Source: Candidatus Giovannonibacteria bacterium
GTDB lineage: Bacteria; Patescibacteriota; Minisyncoccia; JACPKW01; UBA11713
Direction of reading: 5' to 3'
DNA length: 43,975 bases
NCBI GenBank assembly: GCA_023266875.1
Contig: JAHFOJ010000005.1
Coordinates: 1 to 43,975 of the forward strand
In this document: in pieces, positions 9,660-19,453 of the stretch
How the letters are laid out: the number at the start of each line of letters is the position of its first letter
Numbering within the stretch: position 1 is the stretch's first letter
Made by a program: the position numbers and the translations under genes
Notes under the pieces: model-generated
What the model was told of the DNA's origin: nothing
Databases searched by the model: none
What the model saw: the letters and a program-made list of their open reading frames with translations, nothing else

Positions 9660-12041
9660 TTATTCCGCCGGGCTCGTCTTTTTTGGAGAAATTTCCGGCA
9701 GAGGCGGGGTTTTTCTTTTCTCCGGACTCGGCTCAGGCGGCGAAATCCCATTTAGAGCATTTTTGCCCGAACTTATATTTGAAATAATTTTTTCTATTTC
9801 CGCATTGCCCGGATTTAGCTCAAGAATTTTTTTAAATTCGGAAAGTGCCTTTTCGTTATCCTTCGCTCTCGCGTATAGAAGTCCGAGAAAGTATCTTGCG
9901 TTTGAATAATTTTTATTAAGCTTTACTGCCGCTTCAAATACGGCTTGAGACTCAGAATAGCGCCCGGCCTGATAGTAGAGAAGCCCCAACTGAAATAACG
10001 CACCGATATCGTTTGGAGCAAGAATTACAGTATTTTCAGCGGAAGTGATGGCCTTTGTAAGGTTGCCTAAATTAACTTCGGTTTGCGCCAGTAAAAAATG
10101 CGCGGGCGCATAATCCTTTTTTAGCGCAATCGATTTTACCAAAAATTCCTTAGTTAATTTTAAGCTTGGGTTCGCGCTCGCGAGCTCGACCCTAGCTTCG
10201 GCTAAATACGGCTCGGGATTCGTAGGAAAGCGCTTAAACGCCTCTTCATAAGAATTCTTCGCGAAATCTGCCGAGCCCTGAACTTGAAGAGGAACAACCG
10301 CTTCGTAAACCCTGCCTATATTTATCCAGTTTGCAGGATCTGTGGGATTAAGCGCGATCGCTTGCTGGGCATTCTGAATTACGCTCGATAATGTGGCTTG
10401 AAACTCCGCCCTAAGCTCATCTCGCGTAAGTCCAGTCCTATTAACAGCGAGACTTAGGCGAATCAATCCAAGATCGGTCAGCGTGCGATAATATCGGTCT
10501 TCCGGTCGAATCGCCACCGCGTCGTTTAAATGTTTTTCAGCTCGGTCATAGTTGCCGCGCGAAAGCGCTTCCGCGCCCTTCGCGTAAATAATCGCGCCAT
10601 AATAATTTTCGCCTAAAACATAAAACCATGCGACGCCGAGCACAATCATGAAAATTGTGGCGAGGGCGGTGATGAAGCTCGTTGTGGAACGTTCAAATAT
10701 TGAAATATTTTTTACCGGCAAAACCCCCGCGGAAGATGCGAGCCCGACAAACATGCCAGACAAAACCGACGCGAGAAAAATGCTGAAAAATCCTAAGGGA
10801 TATATGAACGCAAATACCCACAAATAGGCTGCTCCAAGAAAACTTGCCGCCGCGAGAAACGACGTCTGGCTTTCTGATAAAACCAAGACCTTAAATCCGT
10901 ACCAAAAGAAAAAAATGAAAAGCGCGAGCAAGGCGAGCGCCCCTAAGGCGCCGGTTTCAGCAATCAAAGTTGGGATATAGCCGACGCCTGTAACAAATCT
11001 CACTTGCCAGAAAGGAGTTGCCGTAATATCCGAAGAACGATACAAAAACCAATCATAAAGAAATGTATTGGGCCCCGTGCCCAAAAGGAAATTATGCTTA
11101 AGCGAGCCCGCTATCACATCTCCGGTCGCAGCCCAAGACGGCCTAACCTCTATAAATTGGATGCCGGAACTTGTAGCAATTTTTGCAACCAGAGGCGCTG
11201 CCAATATGAAAAAAATGACTATAATAAGCGCGCCGAAAGGCAGGCGGAAAACCGATCTGGTGTCGCGAGAGCGAGAATAAAGATAAGCCAAGAACACGAT
11301 CAAGAATGCCGCAAGCACCCACCAAGTCGGGCCGTAATTTACTACAACAGTTAACACTAATGAGACTGCAAAAATGATACCGGAAAAAATCTTAAAGCCA
11401 GACTTCGGAAGATAATTGAAAAAAGTAAGCGACAATAGCATAATGAGACTTGAAAAAATGCCCAGTTCATTCCAAGATCCCAAGAGATTCGCGGTCTTAT
11501 CACGACCAATCCAGTTCAAGAAACTTATATTAAAAAAGGTCTGGAAAATTTGATAGGCCGCGATTACGGCAAACGACAAGAAAAGGGCTAAAAATGCTTT
11601 TAAGCTTTTGTCGTCATTGCCGAGTATAAGCGAAGTCAATACAAGCGAAACTGCGAAAAATAGTATCGAGCTTAGCGCCGTTGCTTCCTGCCCAAGGCCT
11701 AAAAATGATGACGCTCTAGAAACTGAAAAGAGCGCAGAAAGCAAAGATGCCAAAACTATTCCAGCGACGGACGGGAAAAGCCAGTTTTTAGAAATTTTGA
11801 GCCAGCCATCCTTAAGAATCGATATCAGAAATAATATGCCCGCGATGATTATTAAAAAATACGCCAAGTAACTCTTGTTTAATTCGATGGGGAAGATTGT
11901 AAACTTCAAAGTCCAAAGCGGCGCGAAGAAAATTACCAAATAAAAAATCCATTCGGACGCTTTCGCCCACAAAGAATAATTGCTTAATCCAGAGAACATG
12001 CCAGAAATCTGCTTTGTGACTGATGCATTATTTGATTCCAT
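9660..12041 (-). CDS. O-antigen ligase/polymerase-family membrane protein with C-terminal TPR repeats
   Basis: N-terminal polytopic domain, C-terminal repeats such as PNDIGALFQLGLLYYQAGRYSESQAVFEAAVKLNKNYSNARYFLGLLYA. Confidence 0.85.
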   Translation of the reverse strand: MESNNASVTKQISGMFSGLSNYSLWAKASEWIFYLVIFFAPLWTLKFTIFPIELNKSYLAYFLIIIAGILFLISILKDGWLKISKNWLFPSVAGIVLASLLSALFSVSRASSFLGLGQEATALSSILFFAVSLVLTSLILGNDDKSLKAFLALFLSFAVIAAYQIFQTFFNISFLNWIGRDKTANLLGSWNELGIFSSLIMLLSLTFFNYLPKSGFKIFSGIIFAVSLVLTVVVNYGPTWWVLAAFLIVFLAYLYSRSRDTRSVFRLPFGALIIVIFFILAAPLVAKIATSSGIQFIEVRPSWAATGDVIAGSLKHNFLLGTGPNTFLYDWFLYRSSDITATPFWQVRFVTGVGYIPTLIAETGALGALALLALFIFFFWYGFKVLVLSESQTSFLAAASFLGAAYLWVFAFIYPLGFFSIFLASVLSGMFVGLASSAGVLPVKNISIFERSTTSFITALATIFMIVLGVAWFYVLGENYYGAIIYAKGAEALSRGNYDRAEKHLNDAVAIRPEDRYYRTLTDLGLIRLSLAVNRTGLTRDELRAEFQATLSSVIQNAQQAIALNPTDPANWINIGRVYEAVVPLQVQGSADFAKNSYEEAFKRFPTNPEPYLAEARVELASANPSLKLTKEFLVKSIALKKDYAPAHFLLAQTEVNLGNLTKAITSAENTVILAPNDIGALFQLGLLYYQAGRYSESQAVFEAAVKLNKNYSNARYFLGLLYARAKDNEKALSEFKKILELNPGNAEIEKIISNISSGKNALNGISPPEPSPEKRKTPPLPEISPKKTSPAE

Positions 12042-12153
12042 GTTTTGATTGTATTGTTAATTAAATAATATAATATTAACCAATATATAACAGTCGGCCT
12101 GCAAACGCCAGTACTTTCATCTATCAAAAAAATTGTAAACCAATAAACAAATA

Positions 12154-12363
12154 ATGTCGAGAAAAAAAGTAAAATACATGACAATTAAAGAGGCGGCAGA
12201 CTTTCTGAAAACTAGCATTTCAACATTGCGCTCTTGGGACAAAAGTAAAATTTTGAAAGCGCGGAGGGGCAAGGGAAACGCATACCGCCTTTATTCTATA
12301 ACAGAATTACAAAAATTCAGGGAAAGCCACAAACGCAAATATAATAAAACGAAGAAAGATTAA
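12154..12363 (+). CDS. MerR/excisionase-like helix-turn-helix protein
   Basis: MTIKEAADFLKTSISTLRSWDKSKILKARRGKGNAYRLYSITEL. Confidence 0.7.
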   Translation: MSRKKVKYMTIKEAADFLKTSISTLRSWDKSKILKARRGKGNAYRLYSITELQKFRESHKRKYNKTKKD

Positions 12364-12369
12364 GAAAAC

Positions 12370-12395
12370 CAAAAATCGGCCCTTTAGGGGCCGAC
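12370..12395 (-). terminator. Rho-independent terminator of rnpB
   Basis: TCGGCCC-TTTAG-GGGCCGA stem with flanking A-run, giving a T-run on the reverse strand. Confidence 0.75.
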
Positions 12396-12408
12396 TGATG
12401 GCAATATT

Positions 12409-12836
12409 GATGCGCCTGTAAGCCGAATTCTGTCCCGCCTACTTGCGTTGAGCTCGTGGCGGGGATGATCATTTATCTGTCCGAATCGTTGCCGAGTCGG
12501 ATCAAGCGGCACTCCCAGCCGTAGTTTGAAACCGAACAATTTCCAAAGAAAAAATTTATTTTAACTCCGTTTCAAACTACGGCTGGGCACGGCCTTGCAC
12601 CAGGTAGGGTTTTCCGCATTACGCTGTTGCCAACGTAACGAGTCGCCTTAAGCGACACTTTTCACCTTTTGTCTTGGTAAATTCCAAAACTAGTATTGTC
12701 TCTGTGGCACTTTCCGTCTTTGAGTTTTACCTCAAAGCGTGGCTGTTAGCCACTACCTTTGGCTCGTTTGTAACCAAACGAGGGTGTTCGGACTTTCCTC
12801 CCCGATTTTTCAATTGGAGCGACCACCCAACGCATC
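12409..12836 (-). ncRNA. rnpB: RNase P RNA, bacterial type A
   Basis: Reverse strand contains GGGGAGGAAAGTCCGAACACC and GGCGGGACAGAATTCGGCTTACAGG; P1 pairing GATGCG/CGCATC at the ends. Confidence 0.93.
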
Positions 12837-12975
12837 TTTATTAATTATACTTTTAAAATCCATAAAAATCAAACTCAAATCTAAAACGCAATTTGGTCAC
12901 AATAACTTGCATTAATATACTGCCATCCATTACTATATAAGCCAGAGATCTTTCTCAAGAAAGGGGGTGAGAAGC

Positions 12976-13350
12976 ATGAATAGCTATAAAAAGCTGACCT
13001 TAGCGCTTTTGTCCGCGGTATTGGTTTCATTTTTACTGTCCTCGCCGACGCAAGCCCAGCAGGTCCAGGTTCCGGATCAAGTATTGAAAACAGTCGGATA
13101 TATCGACCTAGCGCCGGTTTCTTGGGCAAATCAAGGAGTGGCTCGTGCCGGCGGCCGCTTGGCGCTTTGGTGGATCCCGGTGTCACAAGATTTGGTCATG
13201 AAAGGAGTTGTGGCACCGATCGCAGAGATGCGTGAGAAACCGCTATCGTCGGGCGCCAAAGTGCTGACATGGCCACTTTGGGTTAGCGCGGTCGGACTGC
13301 AGTCGCTAGGTAAAGTGCTAGGCGACGCATACGACGATGTAAGTAAATAA
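12976..13350 (+). CDS. Hypothetical secreted protein with signal peptide
   Basis: MNSYKKLTLALLSAVLVSFLLSSPTQAQQVQ...; SD GGGGGTG upstream of ATG 12976. Confidence 0.65.
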   Translation: MNSYKKLTLALLSAVLVSFLLSSPTQAQQVQVPDQVLKTVGYIDLAPVSWANQGVARAGGRLALWWIPVSQDLVMKGVVAPIAEMREKPLSSGAKVLTWPLWVSAVGLQSLGKVLGDAYDDVSK

Positions 13351-13373
13351 AGTTCAGCCCCCGCGTGAATAAT

Positions 13374-13399
13374 GGCCGGAACGCATTAGCGTTCCGGCC
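13374..13399. terminator. Perfect hairpin, possible bidirectional terminator
   Basis: GGCCGGAACGC-ATTA-GCGTTCCGGCC. Confidence 0.45.
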
Positions 13400-13414
13400 A
13401 TACCCTTTTAAAAT

Positions 13415-13618
13415 CTAATATTCAATTCCTCGCCGCGCTTTTTTGCCTTCGTTATATAAATGCTTCACTTCTTTTATTTCCGAGACTATATCAGCTATTT
13501 CAATCAATTCTTGCGGCGCGTCTCTGCCGGTTAAAATCAAGTCTATTTTTTTGCCTAACTTAACCGCGCGAAAAACCCATCCGTCTACTTTCCTAATTCT
13601 CAAAACCCAAGTTTTCAT
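13415..13618 (-). pseudogene. Truncated second copy of the C-terminus of the cobA-like gene
   Basis: [45 protein letters not shown] matches the C-terminus of the 14311..14829 product; no P-loop part. Confidence 0.85.
13416..13555. repeat. Direct repeat A1 (copy of cobA 3' end)
   Basis: About 140 bp ungapped against 14312..14451; 13 mismatches by eye; first 61 bases identical. Confidence 0.9.
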
Positions 13619-13690
13619 AATTTATTATCTAGACGCAATAATTTTAAAATGATACCTTGTTCTTAGAAAAATCGGAAGGAGAACATTAAC

Positions 13691-14239
13691 ATGTTTATGA
13701 CAGAATCGGTAGCCAAAAATATAGGCCATGGCTCAGAAAAGCCCTCGTGGGAAAAAGATATTAACCAAGCGTTTCTAGGCGTTTTTATATACACTCGTTT
13801 GCGCAAAGTCATGCACGGCAAAAGCACCAAAGAAGAACAAGAATATCTCAGGAAAGCACTGGATTTTTTCAAGAGCGCCCAAGAAGGATACCAAATACTC
13901 ACAACTAAGAACCATGCAACCATTTCAAAAGCTTTTTTCCGCTCCGACAAAGCAATGGACAATTTAAGCATTATCTTTGAGATATTGACACAGTGCCAGC
14001 AGGATCAGTGTTTCGTCCACGACAAAGACTTTGAAGCCGGGCGGCGAGAACTCTTCGAACTCGCCGCAAAAGAAAATGGAACAAGCGACCTCTTGGAAAA
14101 ATGTATTTCAACGCTTGAAGCAATTCTGGAGGAACGCCCCATAAAACCTTCTGACGTTGCTTTACCGGCTTTTTTCTTCAAGGTATTTTACAAAGAAGCG
14201 CACACGCGACTTTCATATCCAAGAAACGGCTGCTTCTAA
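13691..14239 (+). CDS. Hypothetical protein, accessory cargo between repeats A1 and A2
   Basis: 182 aa; SD GAAGGAG; own terminator at 14267..14303. Confidence 0.7.
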   Translation: MFMTESVAKNIGHGSEKPSWEKDINQAFLGVFIYTRLRKVMHGKSTKEEQEYLRKALDFFKSAQEGYQILTTKNHATISKAFFRSDKAMDNLSIIFEILTQCQQDQCFVHDKDFEAGRRELFELAAKENGTSDLLEKCISTLEAILEERPIKPSDVALPAFFFKVFYKEAHTRLSYPRNGCF

Positions 14240-14266
14240 AATATTAACAACCCAACAAAAAATTCG

Positions 14267-14303
14267 GCCGGTGAGTCGTGTAAGACTCGCCGGCTGTTTT
14301 TTA
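14267..14303 (+). terminator. Rho-independent terminator
   Basis: GCCGGTGAGTC / GACTCGCCGGC stem followed by TGTTTTTTATT. Confidence 0.85.
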
Positions 14304-14310
14304 TTAAATT

Positions 14311-14829
14311 TTAATATTCAATTCCTCGCCGCGCTTTTTTGCCTTCGTTATATAAATGCTTCACTTCTTTTACTTCTGAGACTGTGTCGGCTATTTCAAT
14401 CAATTCCTTAGGCGCATCTCTCCCGGTTAAAATTAAATCTATTTTTCTTGCCCAGCATTCTTCGGCAAATTTTAAAACTTTTTCAAGCTTAATTAAATTT
14501 AGCGCGAGCGCGTTATTTATTTCATCCAAAATAATCATGTTCCATCGGCCAGACTGAAGTTCAGAAAATGCTTCATCCAAAGTTTTCTCGGCGGCTTTTT
14601 CGTGCTCGGCGCGCGGAAGCTTATCGCCCAAAATTCCGACAAAACCCAAACCGCCTTTTCGAAGCTCGAACCCCTTAGGCCAAATTTCTTTATTATCCTC
14701 CCCCGACTTCCAAGGCCCTTTGATAAACTGAAAAATTAAAACTCGCTTCCCGTCGCCAACAGACCGAAAAGCCTGTCCCAAAGCGGATGTTGTTTTACCT
14801 TTTCCGTTACCTGTGATAACTATGAGCAT
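14311..14829 (-). CDS. cobA: Cob(I)yrinic acid a,c-diamide adenosyltransferase (CobA/CobO/BtuR family)
   Basis: MLIVITGNGKGKTTSALGQAFRSVGDGKRVLIFQFIKG...; IILDEINNAL; LTGRDAP. Confidence 0.88.
   Translation of the reverse strand: MLIVITGNGKGKTTSALGQAFRSVGDGKRVLIFQFIKGPWKSGEDNKEIWPKGFELRKGGLGFVGILGDKLPRAEHEKAAEKTLDEAFSELQSGRWNMIILDEINNALALNLIKLEKVLKFAEECWARKIDLILTGRDAPKELIEIADTVSEVKEVKHLYNEGKKARRGIEY
14312..14451. repeat. Direct repeat A2 (3' end of intact cobA)
   Basis: Partner of 13416..13555. Confidence 0.9.
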
Positions 14830-14881
14830 GGACTTTATTTTAACATCGTGCTACATTGTTGAAAACTTGAAAGGAGTATAT

Positions 14882-15286
14882 ATGGGCAGAAAAAGATCTG
14901 CAGACAAATTCAGAGAGAACAGAGAACTCATTGCACAACTGATTGTCGAGGGAATAAAGAGGTCTGGAAGAACAGCAACAGAAATTTGCCGAGAAGCAGG
15001 AGTCGACCCAACATATCTTTCGAAAGTTAAAAAGGGCACTAAGAGTTTCGGCCGGGCTAAAATAAGCGCTTTCGCAAGAGTTCTCGAGATACCAATAGAC
15101 AAGCTGGAGGAGGCTGCGGGCTACAAAATCGAGAATAGAGATATACTGAAAATGCCGTTATCGGAAATAATCTCTACTTGGACGGCGTTCGATCGTTACG
15201 GGATAACAAGAGAACATCTCGCACGAATCAGAAATGATCCGGAATTCGCAAAAACGATCGCCCAAACATTTCGATTGCTGTCATAA
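14882..15286 (+). CDS. HTH (XRE-like) transcriptional regulator
   Basis: MGRKRSADKFRENRELIAQLIVEGIKRSGRTATEICREAGVDPTYLSKVKKGTKSFGRAKISAFARVLEI; SD AAAGGAG. Confidence 0.75.
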   Translation: MGRKRSADKFRENRELIAQLIVEGIKRSGRTATEICREAGVDPTYLSKVKKGTKSFGRAKISAFARVLEIPIDKLEEAAGYKIENRDILKMPLSEIISTWTAFDRYGITREHLARIRNDPEFAKTIAQTFRLLS

Positions 15287-15377
15287 AACCAACCCAAATA
15301 AAAACCTGCCGTCAGGAAAACCTGCTCCGGCGGGTTTTCCTTATTAAAGTGAGAAATATATTTTTTTAGAGCAAATT

Positions 15378-18155
15378 TTATGAGCAGCTCCCCAAATTCT
15401 CTCCGCAGGAGGGACACGTGTAGCAGGAACCAGTTCTGACCATTATCGCCCCGCATCGGCAGGCTGGGGCGTCAGAGAACGAGAATGTTATCGGGCTTTG
15501 TAGAATATTTGCTGAAACAGTTTGCGCCCTAGTCCCTTCAGTTTTAACTTCCGCGGGCGCGTCTGCGACGTGGCCATTTTCTTCCAAATTTTGCGTCGTA
15601 TAAATCCCCATCGCCATCTGATCTTCTACAGACAAGAATTTTATCGCGAGAAATTTTGATATGTAATCCAAAATGGATTTAGCAACCATAATATCTGGAT
15701 TATCTGTGTACCCCGCAGGCTCGAAGCGGGAATGAATCGTCTTTTTTATTAAAGTTTTTACCGGCACGCCGTATTGTAGAGAAACAGACATCAAAATTCC
15801 GATAGAGTCCAAGAGCCCTGAGATTGTTGACCCTTCTTTAGCCATGCGGATAAATATTTCACCGAGCTTCCCATCGTCATATACCCCGTAGTGAATATAG
15901 CCTTCGTGCCCCGCTACTGAAAATTTGTGCCGTCCGGATTTCACATCTGCCGGCAAGCGCCTGCGCCCATCCTCTTCGCGCATCGGATCTTTCGCTTTGA
16001 CTTCGTCTACGGCTTTCTCATTCTCAATTTTCTTTTTGCCGGTGTTGAGCGGTTGCGATCCTTTTGAGCCATCACGATAAATCGCGATGGCTTTAAGGCC
16101 AAGCCGCCATGATTCCATATAAACGTTAGCAACGTCTTCAAGCGTCACAGACGCTGGAAGATTTACAGTTTTTGAAATTGCGCCAGAAATGAATGGCTGT
16201 GCTGCAGCCATCATGCGAACATGGCCCATATAATGAATCGCGCGCAGGCCTGAAGGCGCATGCACGGCGCAATCAAAAACCGCAAGATCTTTATCTTTCA
16301 GATGCGGTGCGCCCTCGATTGTGTCATTCGACAAAATATATTCCGTGATTTCTTTCACGTCCGGATCTGAATATCCAAGATTTTTCAAAGCTTGCTCCAC
16401 AGTCCGGTTTATCATTTTCAAGAATCCCCCGCCCACCAATTTTTTATAAGTAATGAGTGAGAAAGCCGGCTCCACGCCGGTCGTGTCGCAATCCATCATA
16501 AATGAAATTGTTCCGGTCGGGGCAAGCACTGTCGCCTGCGAATTTCTGATGCCGTAAATTTTTCCGCGCTCATACGCCATCGTCCAGCATAAATTCGCCG
16601 CATCCCAAACCGCTTTGGGTAAATATTCTTTTGAAATTTTCTTGGCTTCATCGCCGTGCATACGCAAAACATTTAACATCGGCTCTCTATTTTTTTCAAA
16701 TCCATTGAACGGGCTTACCGCTTCGGCAACGTAAGTTGACGTGACATATGCCTCTCCGGTCATTATCGAGGTGATAGCACCTGCCCAAGCGCGTCCAGCA
16801 TCGGAATCGTATGGAAGTCCCTTAAACATTAGAAATGCTCCGAGGTTCGCATAGCCCAAGCCTAATTCGCGGTAATTTGTGGCGTTCTTCCCGATTTCTT
16901 CTGTCGGATATGAAGAATGCCCAACGATGATGTCTTGCGCAATTATGAAAATTTTTACTGTATGCCGGAAACCCTCTATGTCAAAATTTTCTTTTTCGTC
17001 GAGAAAGCGCATCAAATTGATCGAGGCAAGGTTGCATGCGGAATTATCCAAATGCATATATTCCGAGCATGGGTTTGATCCGTTGATGCGCCCGGTATTT
17101 GAGCAGGTGTGCCACTTATTTATAGTTGTATCAAACTGCATTCCAGGATCGGCGCAGTGCCATGCGGCATCCGAGATTAATTGCATCAAATCTTTCGCCC
17201 GAACGCGCTCAACTGCTTCCCCGGTTTTCACCATTTTCAATTCCCAAGAACCATCATCCTCGACAGCGCGCATAAACTCGTCCGTGGCGCGGACGGAATT
17301 ATTCGCATTCTGGAAAAATACGTTCCCGTAAATTTCCCCATCAATCGCGTCGTCGTAACCAATTTGGATAAGCGCCTTTGCTTTTTCTTCTTCCTTCCAT
17401 TTGCACAAAATAAAATCTCTGATGTCCGGATGATCGGCATTCAAAATTACCATTTTTGCCGCACGACGATTCTTGCCGCCAGACTTAATCGTTCCCGCAA
17501 TCGCATCAGCGCCTTTCATGAATGACACGGGTCCGGATGCTTTGCCTTTGCGCCCGAGAGTCTCCCGCGAAGAACGGATCGCCGAGAGATTCGCCCCGGC
17601 ACCCGAACCGCCGGAAAAAATAAAAAGTTCCGTGCGATACCAATCAGAAATTGATTCTTTTGTGTCTTCAACTTTCAAAATGAAACAAGCCGAGCACTGC
17701 GGCTTTGCTTCTACCCCTACGTTGAACCAAACCGGGGAATTAAATGAGCCCTTTTGGCTTACTAAGATGTGGGTCAATTCTTCGTTGAAAACTTTAGCAT
17801 CTTTATCTGACACAAAATAGCCGGATTCCTTGCCCCAAGCGGTTATTGTGTCAGAAACGCGGGATATTAGCTCTTTTGCCGAAGATTCCCGACCAGCATG
17901 CCCAACATGCCCGGAGAAATATTTCTCCGCGACAATATCGCATGCGGTCTGCGACCAAAAACTGGGGACTTCAACATCGTTTTGTTCAAAAACAATTTCG
18001 CCTTTAGCATTTTTAATTAAGGCGCGGCGTTTCTCCCAACGAAACTGGTCAAAAGGATGGATGTCATCTTTTGAAAAGAAGCGCTTGAGAGAAATGCCCT
18101 TCCCTAAATTAGAAGAAATTCCGGGGAGAGCTTTAGTTAAAACCTCGGGAGACAT
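15378..18155 (-). CDS. nrdJ: Vitamin B12-dependent (class II) ribonucleotide reductase
   Basis: 925 aa; SSKELISRVSDTITAWG, NPCSEYMHLDNSACNLASINL, ATVLAPTGTISFMMDCDTTGVEP, C-terminal CRCGAIMVRTGSCYTCPSCGENLG zinc ribbon. Confidence 0.96.
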   Translation of the reverse strand: MSPEVLTKALPGISSNLGKGISLKRFFSKDDIHPFDQFRWEKRRALIKNAKGEIVFEQNDVEVPSFWSQTACDIVAEKYFSGHVGHAGRESSAKELISRVSDTITAWGKESGYFVSDKDAKVFNEELTHILVSQKGSFNSPVWFNVGVEAKPQCSACFILKVEDTKESISDWYRTELFIFSGGSGAGANLSAIRSSRETLGRKGKASGPVSFMKGADAIAGTIKSGGKNRRAAKMVILNADHPDIRDFILCKWKEEEKAKALIQIGYDDAIDGEIYGNVFFQNANNSVRATDEFMRAVEDDGSWELKMVKTGEAVERVRAKDLMQLISDAAWHCADPGMQFDTTINKWHTCSNTGRINGSNPCSEYMHLDNSACNLASINLMRFLDEKENFDIEGFRHTVKIFIIAQDIIVGHSSYPTEEIGKNATNYRELGLGYANLGAFLMFKGLPYDSDAGRAWAGAITSIMTGEAYVTSTYVAEAVSPFNGFEKNREPMLNVLRMHGDEAKKISKEYLPKAVWDAANLCWTMAYERGKIYGIRNSQATVLAPTGTISFMMDCDTTGVEPAFSLITYKKLVGGGFLKMINRTVEQALKNLGYSDPDVKEITEYILSNDTIEGAPHLKDKDLAVFDCAVHAPSGLRAIHYMGHVRMMAAAQPFISGAISKTVNLPASVTLEDVANVYMESWRLGLKAIAIYRDGSKGSQPLNTGKKKIENEKAVDEVKAKDPMREEDGRRRLPADVKSGRHKFSVAGHEGYIHYGVYDDGKLGEIFIRMAKEGSTISGLLDSIGILMSVSLQYGVPVKTLIKKTIHSRFEPAGYTDNPDIMVAKSILDYISKFLAIKFLSVEDQMAMGIYTTQNLEENGHVADAPAEVKTEGTRAQTVSANILQSPITFSFSDAPACRCGAIMVRTGSCYTCPSCGENLGSCS

Positions 18156-18288
18156 AATATATTCATACTAACTTTAATAAAGATGCAAAACTATGCAAAA
18201 GGTTAAAAAAAGCTGTGCATAACAGACGCCTAAAGAAAAACCGCGCCACAAACTTCGGCGATGCATTAAGAGAAAGCAAAAACTTCAC

Positions 18289-19401
18289 TTAAATCTTTTT
18301 AGAACGCCTCAAGAAAGCTGGGACAGCATCCCAAGTTTCATCAGCATCTTTCAAATCCGTCTCTTGTTCAGGAGTTTTAGATATAACATTCTCGCGTATA
18401 AGCGGCAGCTCTGATGACTGGAAAAGAGTCGACGCGCGCCCGAAACCCGACGGGAAACCGGAAGCGATTACGGTAACTTTAAACTCCCCTTTACGCAATC
18501 TTTCGTCTCTAACCGCTCCAAAAATAATTTTTGCTTCCTTGTCCACGTTCTCCGTGATTAATTTTGCAGCTTCCTGAACCTCCCACATAGACAGGTCGTC
18601 TTTCCCTGCAATAGTGAAAAGCACTCCGCGCGCGCCTTCGGCCGAAATTTCCAGCAGTGGCGAGTTTACAGCGAGCCGCGCGGCTTCCTGCGCCCGATTC
18701 TTTCCCGAAGCAACACCAATTCCGATTATCGCCGATCCGGAATTGGTGAGTACCGTGCGAACATCGGCAAAATCCACGTTAACAATTCCTGGAGTTATTA
18801 TTAAGTCAGTAATTCCCTCAACTGCGTGGCGCAATACTTCGTCACACATCGCAAAAGCCGTTAAAAACGGGGTGTCGCGTTCGACAATGTTCAAGAGTCT
18901 GTCATTAGGTATTGCGATCATGGAGTCAACTGACTTTCGAAGGCGCGCTAAACCTTCTTCGGCGATCCTTCTTCTCGTCTCTCCTTCAAACGCAAATGGT
19001 TTTGTTACAACAGCAACAGTCAACGCACCCAAATTTTTTGCGATGTCCGCGATAATCGAAATTCCTCCCGTGCCAGTGCCTCCTCCCATGCCGCATGTAA
19101 CAAAAATCAAATCCGCACCTCGGAGCATCTCTTCAAGCTCTCTACGGTTTTCTTCTGCAGCCTGCCGCCCAATTTCAGGATTCATTCCCGCACCCAAACC
19201 CCGCGTAATATTTTTACCTACGTGAAGCTTTTTGGGAGCGAGCGCGTTATGCAAATCTTGAGCATCAGTGTTGACTGCAATAAAATCAACTCCTTTGACT
19301 TTAGAGCGAATCATATGGTCGACGGCATTGCAGCCAGAACCGCCTATTCCAACTACCTTCAGGCGCGCCGATGTTTCAAACTCTGGTTTAACTTGGGGCA
19401 T
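18289..19401 (-). CDS. ftsZ: Cell division protein FtsZ
   Basis: VVGIGGSGCNAVDHMI, GGGTGTGG tubulin signature. Confidence 0.97.
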   Translation of the reverse strand: MPQVKPEFETSARLKVVGIGGSGCNAVDHMIRSKVKGVDFIAVNTDAQDLHNALAPKKLHVGKNITRGLGAGMNPEIGRQAAEENRRELEEMLRGADLIFVTCGMGGGTGTGGISIIADIAKNLGALTVAVVTKPFAFEGETRRRIAEEGLARLRKSVDSMIAIPNDRLLNIVERDTPFLTAFAMCDEVLRHAVEGITDLIITPGIVNVDFADVRTVLTNSGSAIIGIGVASGKNRAQEAARLAVNSPLLEISAEGARGVLFTIAGKDDLSMWEVQEAAKLITENVDKEAKIIFGAVRDERLRKGEFKVTVIASGFPSGFGRASTLFQSSELPLIRENVISKTPEQETDLKDADETWDAVPAFLRRSKKI

Positions 19402-19453
19402 AATAGTATGAACTAAGACTAATGGTTTTAAAATCGCGAGTCAAACTCCTATA

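Noticed and set aside
13416-14451. Transposon with target-site duplication as explanation for the flanking repeats
   Set aside because: Repeats are 23-140 bp, imperfect and drawn from gene ends. No transposase or terminal inverted repeats are present at the cargo boundaries; typical TSDs are short and identical when recent.
16879-17331. Long antisense ORFs inside nrdJ, ftsZ, ftsA, gyrA and similar genes
   Set aside because: Shadow frames of well-supported genes; no SD, no domain signatures.
18156-18288. Cobalamin riboswitch upstream of nrdJ
   Set aside because: Only ~130 nt, AT-rich, no B12-box-like conserved core visible.
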